From Mansonella perstans (taxonomy: Eukaryota > Nematoda > Chromadorea > Rhabditida > Onchocercidae): 64,000 nt of DNA. Position numbers and translations under genes: made by a program. Below are positions 12,390 to 25,417 of the stretch, piece after piece (position 1 is the stretch's first letter; every line of letters begins with the position of its first letter). The stretch spans positions 45,200 through 109,199 of the forward strand of contig JBAMDO010000183.1 in assembly GCA_037074765.1 (NCBI GenBank). Direction: 5' to 3'. The notes under the pieces are model-generated. The model was not told where the DNA came from and ran no database searches. It saw nothing but the letters and a program-made list of their open reading frames with translations.

Positions 12390-15300
12390 TTATATTTCAC
12401 TTATTAATTCCACAATCCAAATACCATCCGAATTACGTTGCTCCTTGAATACAGCACGCATCAATTGTCCAACACAAGGTATTTCATTCAAATGACATTT
12501 AATCGTTTTGAACAGTTTCGCTTCATTCAAAGAAGCCAAAATACATGGTACTGCTAGAGCAGGTTTGTTACGAACATTTGGAGACTGAAATGTTTAATTA
12601 ATATGTTCCAGAATAGAGGCTTTGAAACCCTACAAAAAATAATAGCAAACAGAAGCATCATTTTAAAACTTGAATAATGTTTTGACATAATAATTTACTA
12701 TCGATCAAGACTACCAACAGTTTCGAACAATTTTACCAAGTTTTCTATGGACCATAATTCATTTGACCGGATAGTTTCCACATGCCCATCGTCAATATGT
12801 CGTACATGCACAGCATTTTCACTGAAATGTTCAATAAGCGCTCTAACTTTTGTTCTTCCAAGAATATTGCATTGTACTACACATAGCGCACCAATTGCCT
12901 GCAAATATACAATAACAGCGAAGAAAGATGGATATAAGAAACTATTCAATGTATCTTTCGCAATACTGTTACAACCTAAAGCATTTATACACTAATTTTT
13001 GCTGTAACGCAATGAAATTTGATATTAGGAATCTAAAAAAAAAAATAAACATCAATGCCAGTAAAAGTAACAATTTCATCCACATTCAATTTCTGTGTCG
13101 GATACAACGAATCAAAACATGTGGCAGACATATCTTGTGATAGCGAAGTCGGGATTACAAAAAATACTGGCCAATCAACATTACTACCAACTCTTCGTAC
13201 TATTAATTCGCTTCCACTAACGATGTTAACAATCTTATGATATATCTGAAAATCCAGCCCTTTAATGTGTCATAACATAAAACATTGCTGTTAAGGAACA
13301 TTTTTCATGTTTCCCAAAAAGTTAAAGCAAGATTTTTCAAAAATTAGTGTTTATGACATTTGATTGCTCAGTATTTTGAGAGTGCATATATTGTAGAATA
13401 TCCGTATTTTTGATAGGAGGAAGTACCACATCTACTTGCACGTGTGCAGAATTATTATACCTGATAAGTCGGGAATGATTGAAATTCATCGTCTTTATGC
13501 ACAGAGATTTGCGATTCTGGCAATACAAGCTAAAACTGGATCAATGTTTCAATCAAGACTGTACTTTAATAAATCATCATATAAAAAAAATTGCGCTAAA
13601 TTTCTAACAGAATCATCAGAGCTCTTGATAAAACAGAATACCATTTCTTGCTCTTCATAGCTGCTCGAACTGATTTCTAATTGACTATAATCGGATGACT
13701 CATCGGATGTATAAATTGGTTTTTTAATCATACTTGTACATGATGAATCGGATGCCTGTAAATATTACAAGAATTTTTGAGATTGAGTTAGGTTAAAAGC
13801 ACTTCTCTTATTACAATTTTTTGCCCATCCCAAATATTTTTGATCAATTGTAAATAATGGAAATAAAGAAGCACTGTATTGCTAAAATCCTTCAATGAAT
13901 ATTCCAATTTTGGTTCAGTAATTTGCAGATTTGAAAAGTTCGGCAAATCTTTAGTATATTGTAAAGTTGCACTCAGCGAACGCTTTGGAAAATTATTCTG
14001 GACATCTGAAATGAAAATTTTTATTATGCCACTACATTCGATTCATACCAAAACTTTTCAAGAATATGCTATCAAATTAAATTCTTAACATTTACCATGT
14101 GATTGTATTTTAGCAATGTTACAATAATTACTGATTGTTCGGTGTGGCGGTTCACCGTAATCAGTTGCTGATAAAGGAATTTTGCAATCTGAAGTGACAA
14201 AAATAAACAAAAAAGTCGGAAAGCCACTTCCAGTTTCATTTTCTGATGTCTCTATTTAAACGTGCAAGTTTCGATTTGGATTTGGAAAGAAGTACATTTT
14301 ATTATTTTATAGTTGATTAATTTTTTTTTTTTTTTTTTTATTAGTTGATATTTTTAAAACAATTATAACGTAGTCAAATGAGAGTAAAAATAAACAAATA
14401 ACAAAGAAGTAAGTACAACTGTGTGAATCATAGTGGAATAAAGAAGTTATGGATTTTGGATAACCAAAAAAAAAAATTCATAAAACATAGCAACCTCCGT
14501 ATGAACTCGAAATAATACTTTTGATGTCGGGAATTTTCGATGTCGGAAGGGCAGTCTTTGACTGACGTTTTTTAGTTTTTGAATTAAGATGAAATAGCGC
14601 TTGAAGTTTTTTATTATGCGGCAAAGGTTGCCTTATTGAATGCCCATTGGTATTTTCCGAAGAAGTGTCATTGAGTGATAGCGTCCGCTTTTTTTTGGTT
14701 GATGTAATTTGCCACTTTGAAGGAGAATAATATTCCCGAGGAGAAGCATGCTATAACGATATGAAAAAATACAGCTCTAGCTCAAGATCTAATTTTTTGA
14801 AAATCTCAATGTCAAAGTCTCATGTTTCAAATATTCAAATATATTAAATATAGCAAAATTACGCAAAACGAATGAACAAACTCAATGCGTTAAATGAATA
14901 CCATGTCGTTCAAAAACTGTATTTCTGAAGCTCAGTAAAGGTCGATGCTACTTCTATTCACATGTAAATGGAATTAAATGAATTAAATCAGAATAAATTA
15001 TACTAGTGAGCCAAATGAATGAGCACACAAATCATTACTTTGTTTATATTCTGGTCGTATTTCGCAATCCGAAAATTATGATCACCTGCTGCATTTGAAA
15101 GTAATACCTGTGCATCTGGTATATAAGGCATTGATAAGCGAGTGCCATTTCTTAAATTAAATATAAAAAAATTATAGCATTTAATTTGAAATATATGAAT
15201 GCTTAAAAACTTGAAAAATTCTCAAAACCAATTATGAATAAATATTATAGAAATTGATCAAAACTAGCTTAAAATTTGCACACAAAAAATCCTAGTGATT

Positions 15301-18300
15301 TTTTCCATGCTTTAAAGAAAAAAAGATCGTTGAATTATTCTAACAAGTAGTTCGGCTTATTAAGAACTTCTTTTCAGTTATGTGACTGTCAAGAATGATA
15401 AAAAATGTGAGATATATTCCTACAGACTAAGGAATCACAGGAGACACTATCGTCTGACTCATTGGTTGAAACTACTTAATCTCTAACGATCTCGTAAATA
15501 AACTGGAACACTTTGAGAGTATATATACGATTTTTCGAAAATATCATTATGAGGCTTTACTAGATGTGTATGCATACACTATTACTGACAGCACGCTTTG
15601 TTTTATTATCGGTTAATTAAAATTTATGAGACAAACATTTGCTGGTACGGTCGAATGCATGGGTTTATGGGTGCTACAACACCTAATGTATGTGAAGTAG
15701 AATGATGCGATGTCCATTGTCCCAATTGTTGTTGTTGCAGTATATTGGCAGTACTATTACAATTGCTGCATCCGTTTCCAGTTTGACCGTAACCGTTTGT
15801 AGTAAAAATAGGTACACCACAATAATTATCTTGTTGCACTTGCGGATAGAAAGCATTCTAAAAAAAAAAATTTCTCATTCTTCGCATGCTGAACAGCCGT
15901 TTTGATTTGAAATCAAGCATGCTAGTGAAAGAAAAACAGTAGATGGCAAAGACTGTTTAATCTAAATGGATAAATCACTAATAAACAAGGCTTTCTTTCT
16001 TAGAATAACTGACATCAAGGAATTTGAAATCGTCCATATCAAGCCATAACAATATAACATCGGGTAAAATTAACAAATGGTGCTTCTACTACTTGCATTA
16101 AATTTGATAATTTTCTTTCAGCAGTTAAGAAATAAGATACAAGATTACACTGTTAAGGAATAGTCTGCCAATTTTAATCTATCGTAAAAAAAAACAGATC
16201 GACAGAAAGTTCTTTCTCTACCAAATTCTCGAAAGACCTAAATAATACGTACCCCTTTCACAAAACTTGAGTTATTGGAAGTTACCATGTCCAGTTTTGC
16301 TGATATATCCCACAGTTGCATTTGCAACGCTATCAATTGTAACTGTTGCTGCCGCTCGATGCTAGAAAAGCATATACAACTTCCAGTTCTCTCTTATAAT
16401 ACTTTCTGACAAAAAATAAGTCCAGAACTATTTCTTTATAAATATTAAGTCTTCCAATCAGAGAAACCTGTCCCATCTTTATTTTTCAAAGAAAAAAAAA
16501 CTCAATTAAAAACCCACATGATTTCATTTCAACACAAACCTTTCGTTTGCAAAATTTTCTTCCTCCTTTTTCAGCAATTCTTCCTGTTCATATAACTGTT
16601 TTTCCTCCTCATCTAATTTCTCTCTTCGCTGTTCAAGCTCTCTCATGGAATCCACATCCAGTATATTTTTAATGTCGGAAAAAAATACAGTGAAACTGGA
16701 TCTTACAAAACAATTTTATTAGAGCGGAATCTCTAATTCAACGCACAAATTAGAATTTAGTATCTCAAATGTTTTTGTCTGGATTTCTGTGCTAATTTCA
16801 TACTTGTTACCAAGTTATTTATTAAAATTTCAATTTTTGTACTACGATTTAGTTATTTAACGAAAAAAGAAATCAACATAAGTAGTGCAGTAAAAAACCG
16901 CATTAACCCTGTGATGGAGTATCGATATTTATCTCTTTCTTTATTTTCTTTTTTTCATCCTCCTCTTTGTGCGCTCGTAGCTTCTTGTAATAAAGCACAA
17001 AATCTGTGTCTGACAATGTCACTTTTGCCCAATACAAATCATGAGCACATTTTAATGTTAAGCAAACATTGTAATCGTTTTCATCAAGTAACTGAAAATA
17101 AGCTTTTAAATAAGCTGAAAATAAGCTTTTAATAAGAAAATAAGCTCACTTATAATTTGATAAGAATAACACTATTATTGATACCAAATCACATTTCATA
17201 TTTCATTAAACTAAGATGGTTAGTACTAGAAGATCTTTTCCCATACAAATGCAACTTTTTTTCATATGTGTGTATTAGAAATAAACGAATGGCATTTAAC
17301 AGAAAACATAATTAAATGATTTTAATCGACATACAAAGGAAACAATTAAATTACATGGAAAAGCAAGAGAGAGTTAATTGTAGTGATTTTGTGTGCTAAT
17401 TTTTTCATTCAAATTCCTTTTTTTTCCTCAAAATGTTTGATAATTTGAAATTCATGTAACATAAGAGTGAAGAATGCAGCACTGTCTTACCCTCACTCCT
17501 TTATTACAAATCTTTTTGGACGGTGAAAACCTCTTCACTCGACATCGAAATGCCATTGTTGGCTTCTCGAAAACTTCAACAGGCTGAAATCGATATCTGC
17601 ATTCGAACTGTTACGACTATTGTTACAACTGTTCCAACATGAAATTATGTCAGTAACAAATAATTAACAGCATTCTGGAATGCTCTTAAAATAAGTCGAA
17701 AACGACGCACATCATAGTTTTGCATGTACATTTTACCCATATTCATCAAATAGCAATATGCTACCATTACTTTCGTACGTTATTATTAGAACTGTAACAA
17801 CATGAACGACACATCCTCTCAGTTGATATAAGATCAAATATTCTGAGCTCTTTTCATGGTTAAACAATCTTTTTAAAAATCGCTCATGTCGCAATATAAT
17901 CAAATTTAACCTGATCCTGGAGTTCAAATAGATTTGATACACTGCACACAATCGTTTGCCCGAAATCAACAAGCAGCACTTCACAGGTGTTATCATCTGG
18001 TCGGTAATGGGTCGCTACTGCCCTAAATAAATGGACAACAACTAAATGTGGAGAAAAGGTCGAAAACATTGCTTGGAATTACAAAATTAATTTTCTTTCG
18101 AAATTAAAAAAAAAAACTAAAAAATGAACGATCAATTGAATCGTACCTAGACAATGGAATTAAAGAATAATAAACAAGCAGTCATTGTATACTTAGCCTG
18201 TAGTCATAGTAGTTTCGGAAATATATCAAGATAATAGATTGAGAATCAATTCCACAAGATTATCTTATTTGCAGTAGAAATTTCACGCTATCCACGCAAG

Positions 18301-21300
18301 CTAAATCATTCACGAACCTGAATATTTGCGGTTGAAACGACGAACTGTTTGATCGTGCTGGACGGATCAATCGAGCTATACAACAAATACCACGATCCAA
18401 GCATAATCGAGATTTTAGAGGTGTTGTCGCCGTTACCATGCGCTTTAAAAAACAATGTTATTTTTATTGATTAAACAAATAACCAGCTGCCTGAAGCTTA
18501 GACAGATTTGCAATTTGAAACGCATGTCTTCAATCAATGTTTTTTGCTGCAGAGAAATATCATTAACGATATCAATATTATTAAGATTTTCAATGTTCTA
18601 TGATATATTCTATTAGAATTTAAAAAAAAATATTAATCTCATAATGCATTTTGTTATTACAGATGAAACATTATGCACAACGAATCAATATTAATTTTAC
18701 TACTGTAAAACTACTTCAGAAATGCAAACGTTCTTAGAATAAAAATTTCGACTACGACTGTCCTGCAAGAACAAACCTTTGTCAAATCATCCAGCTCTTT
18801 GGGATTCCTCATCAAATAGGTATCATAATCTATGCGTTCAGTTACTCGTACTAGTAGATGAGCCGGTAATGCAACACTGAATTTCCGAAACATAAATGGC
18901 AAAGATGGATCCCTAGTTATCGATGGCACTGACGCACTTCTTACTACAAGTGCTCGACATCGACGACGAGCCATACCACTATTATTACCACTACTTATTT
19001 TAATGCTCTGCAAGTGTAACAGAATCATTAAAACTGACATTTTGAAAAAATTCAAAAGTTCAAAAGAAAATATTATACAGCATCAAAATTTTAATTTTTA
19101 ATTATTACATGTTTTCAATACGTAAATTGAACAGGGATCTTAAGTAAATAATAGTAAACTGAGAAACAAAAAGATGAATAAATTGATTAAAATTTATGAA
19201 GCAAGCATTTTAGCAATAAGAACTGAGGTAGGCATCTGAATCACTAAAAAAAAATCTAAAGTATTAAGGCTGAAAAATTTTATCAGCTTAATTTGTTGGA
19301 TACCTAATGGAAATTACCGGATCAAAGGTTGAATGCTCATTAATAGCAAGATTTCAAATATAAATATAAAACAAAGCATTTAATATAAAGTTCCTCGAAA
19401 TGAAAAAATGCAATCAAAGTAGAATCATGGCCATTTGAGGATTAAATCATCTCCACATTTTACCACTACTGCTACTTATACTAATACTGCTCCTCACAGT
19501 ATCGCGGTGATTTTCGCGCCTGCCTCCTTCATTCATTCCAGTAAATTCCATGGAAGCAGATAAATATATATATATATATATATGTTCAGAGCTTTGATAA
19601 ACATATCTATGTTATCTTTCTATGTAATACAAATCTTTCGGAGACGAAGTTATCAATACATTAGAAATTCATCAGAGCTCTGAATGTTCAGAAATTCCTT
19701 AAAACTTTAAAAAATAAAATGCTGTACTATTTAGCGTGCAGATTGAAATCCTGTTAATATTTCTACACAAACAAATATTTCATGATTAGAAATATCCATG
19801 GAGAAAAACTGTTTCAAAAGTATTCGACATTTCCAAAAACTGACATAAGTTTGGGAGAAAGTCTTTCTGCTGGCAACCAATTCAGGGACCATCGATGCAT
19901 TTGTAAGATCAGATTCGACAGTTCCCGAAAATCGAACCTTATCAGTAACAGAAATTAAAGAAGCTTCCGGAATCTTTTCAATTATCTGAAATAATTTGTG
20001 AGCGAAAGGGAAACAGAATGAGACTTGACATTCATTTGAAATATCTAGAGCCTTATAAAAAAATCGATTACGACATTTCAAATCCGTTGTTTGGAGAAAA
20101 CATTTACACAACCCATCTCTTACCTTCACGCTACAAGTAATTTCAACAAACTTTCCATTTTCACTCTTCTTGTACATCTGTGACATAATTGCTGGTGGAT
20201 ACATTTCTTTCGCTCGTTGAGGATAATTTGAGGGAAATTTGTTGCCTTAAATGAATCAGAATTTTCAAAAAATTGCAACATAACACGTTGAAATGTTTGG
20301 AAAACTCACAGAAGTGTCAACTAACTTGTTCGAAGATGATCAATAATTTTATATTTTGAAGCATTGTATAACTAATACTTTATATGAATACCATAATGTC
20401 GAAAGAATGCAATCTGATACAAAATAGACCCGATGCAAAGTGAGGCGAAAAAAAAATTTACAAATTTTTATTATGCAAATCGCTCCTTCTTCCAAGAACT
20501 GAAACTCTTCGCATTTGCATGTATTACAACAAGATTCCAAGATAACACGGAAGCAAAGAGGAGGTGTATTACGCCAAGATGGTAATAATTCGCATACGTC
20601 ATTTGCGCTTATATCATATGCCTCTCCAAGATCAATGCCATACATCTAAAACCACGTCATGTTTTGGAAATTCATTTTCAGACGAGTGCAAGATTTAGGT
20701 TTAATCTGTAGCACATTAATTAAGGGCATTAAGCGAATAAGCATTAAGCATTAAGCATTAAGCGAATTGACAGCCTTCTGAACTTCTTCAGAAATCGGCA
20801 AGAGCTATTATTATCATCACAATTTGAAATAATGATGTAACAGTATGTTCCAATTCTCAGCAACTTGTAGAAGAATATTATAACCATCGAGCAACGGAAC
20901 TGATATGATAAACCTTCGTCAAAAATCCTTCTAAATTAACAAGGATTAAATGATTCAACCATCATTTAAGTGCCAGAGAGAATAATAAGCTAGTCCTCAT
21001 CGAATCTATTTCAAAGTGTACCGAATAAGTCATTGTCTTCTCCCTCTTCAGCAATACGGCTCTTAGATATCCTTTCTTTGTTCGTAACATGTATACGGTG
21101 CCTTAAAGTGATTTTATTATTAAGAAATACTTTGCCCAAAAATCTGCAAATTGTTGCTTTTTAATAAAAAAATGTGAGTGTAGAAAGCAACGGATCATGC
21201 AAGGTAATATATTAATAATATACAAGTAACAAGATTTACGTTTTAACATCAGTAGAATTGAGTAAAAAGATACAAATTTACACTATTGTGAAGTCATGAT

Positions 21301-21597
21301 TCAAATAAAAAATTCTCAAAATTTGCGGTTTAGTAAACCCACATACTTCTCCACAGGTAATTAGATTTAGCTAAACTTACTCATATTAAGCGGTTGCGAT
21401 ATTTCAGGACGGCATGAATCTTCTGTATCGCCTGCTGTCGCAGAAAGACTTACATTGAGCTCATCATATTGATTATCGACACATAATGGCCTTACATATA
21501 AGCATTTCGTGACTCGATCTACTCGTAGGATTCGAACTTCAAAGCAATCTTCTACTGGTAATACCAATCCAGTTGAAATAAAACACGTGCTTGCCAT
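12390..21597 (-). CDS. Multi-Tudor-domain protein
   Basis: Modelled as 23 exons and 1,129 residues: 21381-21597, 21022-21101, 20462-20645, 20124-20245, 19845-19985, 18777-19007, 18318-18442, 17911-18022, 17491-17583, 16908-17091, 16747-16786, 16540-16695, 16253-16361, 15649-15857, 15039-15150, 14495-14750, 14096-14188, 13815-14005, 13642-13755, 13461-13529, 13051-13245, 12737-12898, 12390-12584. All phases agree. Tudor cores: residues about 60-160 (YLRAVL..YGIDLGEAYDI), about 335-435 (CCIARLI..CEVLLVDFGQTI) and 1,012-1,110 (KVRALIEH..VRHIDDGHVETI). A charged coiled coil covers about 510-600, a basic KKKR/KTKKRQSK stretch about 715-775. Extended Tudor proteins bind methyl-arginine or act as germ-granule scaffolds in small-RNA pathways; I infer such a role but cannot name the orthologue. 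The 40-base exon 11 and the donors of exons 5 and 19 are the weakest parts. Confidence 0.8.
15624..15648 (-). other. Possible alternative 3' end of a short Tudor isoform
   Basis: Reading exon 14 past the proposed donor (CC|GTACCA at 15,648) stays open for seven codons and then reaches TAA at 15,624-15,626. If the donor is skipped, the protein would end after Tudor modules 1-2 and the coiled coil, without the C-terminal Tudor. I prefer splicing because the next exon joins in phase and continues the chain. Confidence 0.3.
17092..17136. repeat. Duplicated splice acceptor before Tudor exon 10
   Basis: Two adjacent near-identical 22-23 base copies (17,092-17,114 and 17,115-17,136) each carry the minus-strand acceptor AGCTTATTTTCAG. 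The proximal copy borders the exon. Using the distal one would add 23 bases and shift the frame. Confidence 0.85.
19564..19585. repeat. (AT)n microsatellite
   Basis: About 11 uninterrupted AT units inside the intron between Tudor exons 5 and 6. Confidence 0.95.
20725..20768. repeat. GCATTAA short tandem repeat
   Basis: Several copies of (A)GCATTA with two interspersed GCGAAT variants lie in the Tudor intron between exons 2 and 3. Confidence 0.75.
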
Positions 21598-21605
21598 TAG
21601 ATTTA

Positions 21606-21614
21606 CTGCAAAAT
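21606..21614 (-). promoter_or_regulatory. Acceptor site before the Tudor start codon
   Basis: Minus-strand ATTTTGCAG ends at 21,606, eight bases before the ATG at 21,597. This fits spliced-leader addition. The eight bases also stay open in frame with a possible upstream exon, so it may instead be an internal acceptor. Confidence 0.45.
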
Positions 21615-21888
21615 TGATGCACGCAAAATTTAAGACAGAAATTTTAATATCTAATAAAGTGCAGGAAAATTATAAATTTAAGTTAAAATCGCTATACTTC
21701 ATGGCTAGAGAATAATAAAACAATCATTCTTTATGCCGAAAACAAACTTCTTCGAAATCAAGCCTATTTTGCTTTGATTATAAATTAATCTTAATTTCAC
21801 GGTCTAGGAAGGCTCAAAATACTACAAATGAGAGCCAAAGATCGAACATAAGCTTCAAGCGAAAAAAATACAAACTAGATGAGCCATC

Positions 21889-22200
21889 GTGACGTAACCA
21901 AAGAGCTCGACCATCTGGTGGTGCAGCTACCAGGAATTTAAAACCGGATCGCATTTCACTATTCTTCCTCAAAACATAAAATGAATTAATAGAACACCAC
22001 TGAGAAGTATTTCCACAAAACATCAATAATCGCGAACAAAACTGAGTGAAACAATTGCTACTAGCCAGAGTGGACAACAGAATTACTAGAAATACTCGAC
22101 ACAGTTCGATACTATACTGGGTGCTAGATGAACCATTCTGCTTATTTCATTCATCGCTTTTACAAAATTTGTATTTAGTTTATCGCGAAGTTTCGGAAAA
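21889..22200 (-). other. Possible upstream exon of the Tudor gene or small membrane-anchored ORF
   Basis: A minus-strand frame open for over 110 codons. It has a hydrophobic stretch (RVFLVILLSTLA) and then a soluble part with FKFLVAAPPDGRALWLRHDG. A GTTTGT donor-like site after GGCTCATCTA would join in phase to the acceptor at 21,606, adding residues before the Tudor start. No domain is recognised and there is no clear acceptor at its own 5' side. Confidence 0.3.
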
Positions 22201-23883
22201 GAACTCAACAATAATAATTAAAAAATTAAAAAAAAATCACAGTAATTAAAACACTGGAAAATCAAAATAGGCTACTGCTGGATGCGTTCCCGCAAACTTT
22301 TTTTTATCTGCTTATCCTAAAAAAAGACAAAGAAAATATCTCATTGTTACAATGATTTTTGACTATAAATAAGGAGAGATACTGAGGGAAATCCTGGATC
22401 CTAGATATCTTCATTTAATTTCACCCATTAAAACAACAAAAAAAGAAACAATTAGAAATTTAAATACAAACAGCGCGCAAACTTGAAAAGCAAACGCGTC
22501 TTCACTACTGCATCATATAACTATTTCTGCAAGCTGTATGCAAATTTACGTGCACATTGCACAATCTCCACGTCATTTGCTAGTATGCACGTTTGCAACT
22601 TATATTCCCCTTAAATTTGTTCAATGATTTGGCTAACTTGTATTCTGTGTACATTTGTACCTAAAAGAAATGTCTGCATATTTGCACGACATTTTTTGAT
22701 GGTCGCAAAAGTAAAAAGTTGTCCTGGAATATGCACGCACTGTTTGCTACTATAAAATGAATGTACTGCAAAAAAAAGTTATCCATAAAGTGAGGAATAT
22801 ATGTTGAAATGTATTGCTGGTATGTTGTCTGATGGTATCTGATGCATATCAAACTCTTTCCTTTCTTTCATCAAATTTAAAATTTCACTTCAAAAGTTCC
22901 AAAAATACTTTTCCTTCCCAAGAAATCAAATTTAAAACTCATTTCTACGTACTTGCTTGCAAAGTTTTCAAACAGACGCCGATATGTTGTTGCAGAAAAT
23001 CAGTGCAAATATGAATGCAAGCACAGATCACTGCAACTCTTGCATATTCCTTAACTTTTTATTTAATAAATAATCAGGAGTCGAATACTACACATATGAC
23101 AATTAGTATTATAATTATTTTTATAGATATAAAGACTAAATCTGATAAAGGTAGAATCTACAAATATACTCATCTCATCAGAGAGTTTGTTTGTATAAGT
23201 AAGTGATAAATATAAGACAGAAATTTTAGATGAGATATACTCAGTTGCTGCTTCTACTAGGATGATATTTTCAAATGTATTTCTGTCTTTTATATGAATA
23301 CCAATTGTCCTGAAATACCGCTCAATTCTCTTACCATGAATATCCAGGTGAAGTTTGTGCGAGAAAATGCAAAAATGATTAATGCGCCTGGATTTCACCG
23401 AACTTCAAAGACAATCTAGCAATCTTTCAGGAAACTGAACGACTATGTGATATGTAATAATTAGATTTCAAAAAATTTTATTCAACAAATCAACAACGTA
23501 CATAAGTACTACCCACAAAAATCAGCTCAATAAAAATCACTGAACAGCAATTAGTAATATGTCTGGGATATATACAAGAATTCTGATTATTTTGAATGAA
23601 ATGACAACTTGAATGAAAATTTCAGAATTTGCAAATAAATCCCTTGATTTTTTTTCTGTTCGAATTTCTTCTCTTAACTATTTAAAATCCAACTTAAATT
23701 CTAAATCCTTCATTTGAATATAAAAATTTTGCATTTGTTATTGTTATTTTGGATTCTTAAATTTAAAATGATATTTTGAATTTGAGACTTAACGAAAACC
23801 TCTCGAATAACCCCGCACAGACAATTCCTCATAAATACAAATGTCTAAGTGAGGTACAAATATCGGATTCCATAGAAACAAAA
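22201..23883. other. Intergenic, nothing recognised
   Basis: Spacer between the Tudor 5' end and the midasin stop codon. It holds scattered open frames of up to 111 codons (23,063-23,398, minus) that are rich in Ile, Asn, Ser and Lys and match no family I know. It should include the midasin 3'UTR. Confidence 0.55.
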
Positions 23884-25417
23884 TCAAGCATCACGCGCAG
23901 TAAGTTCAAACCACTGTCTAACAGCATCACCAATTGTAGCTGGCAGCATGGCGACATGTCCAACAACTACATAGAACGGAAACGGGAATTTTTGCAAGTA
24001 TGGAATGAGATTTACATTTCCATCAGCTGTAAATTCAGCTACTTTCATGTTCACGATTGACTTTTGACCATTATCGATTGCCACAAAAAGTACTGTAACC
24101 TGATCAGCATGTAATTCGGCTAGTGTCTGAAATAACATAAATTTAATTATTTTGAATTTCAAGTATATAAAACTATAAAAACTCGGAATTCGGTAATTTG
24201 CAATGGCTTATATATATGTAACAAATCATAGTATTAATTATGGATGAAAAGATCAAAACTAACTTTTTTTACCGCCTCAGCTCCATCCGCCAGCACTCCT
24301 CTGCCATCCGAAACAATGATCAACATCTGACTGTTCTTTTCACGGCTGCTAGCTTGCTCAAAAATCTAGAAAGAAATCTCTTCCTCACAAATCAAAAAGA
24401 AACTGTTTTTAAACTTCAAAAATTTAAATCCTTGAGTCACTATCAAAATAATTATTTTTCTAAATAAAAACTCCATCTAACCTTCCTACTACACCGCAAT
24501 AAATTAACTAAGTCAGTTCGATCTTGACCAAAATTCAGCTCGTTCATTAATTTTCCGCCCAAGCTATTGCCACCATAATCTCCAAAATCGGATATCATTT
24601 TCACTGAACCACCAAATTTACAGATTGCCAACTGTCCTATTTCAAGTCTTCGCAGCCCATTTTCAATCATAGCAACACTTTGACAAGCTTTCTGAAAATG
24701 AACAATTTAAAAGATTCATTCAAAGTATCTGCAAAAATCATACTGCTTACTAATACAACCTTTTATCTATGACTCTTAAAAAGATAGCAACACTTAGGAA
24801 ACATAAGAGCAAAAACTTGAACTCGTATGAGAAAGAGATGCAATACAATTAATAACTTCTTAATAACTTCCGCTCATTAACATTGAGACACCATTAACTT
24901 TCACCTGTTCATTAACACTACCAATCAAAAACTTTCAAGAAACAAAACTTCAGAAAATTATATTTGAAAAGAAGGTCCAGGAATTTATACCAATTTAATC
25001 TGGTTATCATGCATAGAAGACGAATCGTCAACAGCGATTAGAATTTGATAATTGCGTTGAGCCTTCTTCGAACGACGCAACCAAATTTTATCTTTTCTAT
25101 ACCCGCTAGCAATATAAGCAATCAAACGACGCATATTGAGCCTTTTACCTGTTCGATAGTCACCCCTGAAAATTTTGGACCATAGGTAAATTCAAACAAA
25201 TAATATGTTATCCATGATATATTTTAATTCCGGAAAAAACTTACTCAAATCTGGAAGCCACTGTTGGCTCAATAATCGTTCGAAGATTTTCCGACAGCTC
25301 AGCTGCTAAAACAGAAACCGAATCAGAAATTTTATTCCACCGATCTTCTGCATCAGCGCTCGACGAACTTACTCCTTCTACATCCAACGAAGTAGTCGCT
25401 AAAGCTGATCGTTCCAT
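23884..25417 (-). other. MDN1: Midasin C-terminal VWA/MIDAS domain
   Basis: Six consecutive in-phase exons. The conserved lead-in GDYRTGKRLNMRRLIAYIAS is followed by the metal site DDSSSM at about 25,015-25,029 (DxSxS). Then come LEIGQLAICKFGGSVK and the core strand LIIVSDGRG, and finally FPFPFYVVV. In yeast and mammals this domain binds the UBL domains of Ytm1/WDR12 and Rsa4/NLE1 through the bound Mg2+, so the AAA ring can pull them off the particle. All metal-site positions I can judge are intact. Confidence 0.95.

Noticed and set aside
23063..23398. 111-codon minus-strand open frame, considered as a transposon remnant
   Set aside because: No recognisable reverse transcriptase, integrase or transposase motif and no terminal repeats.
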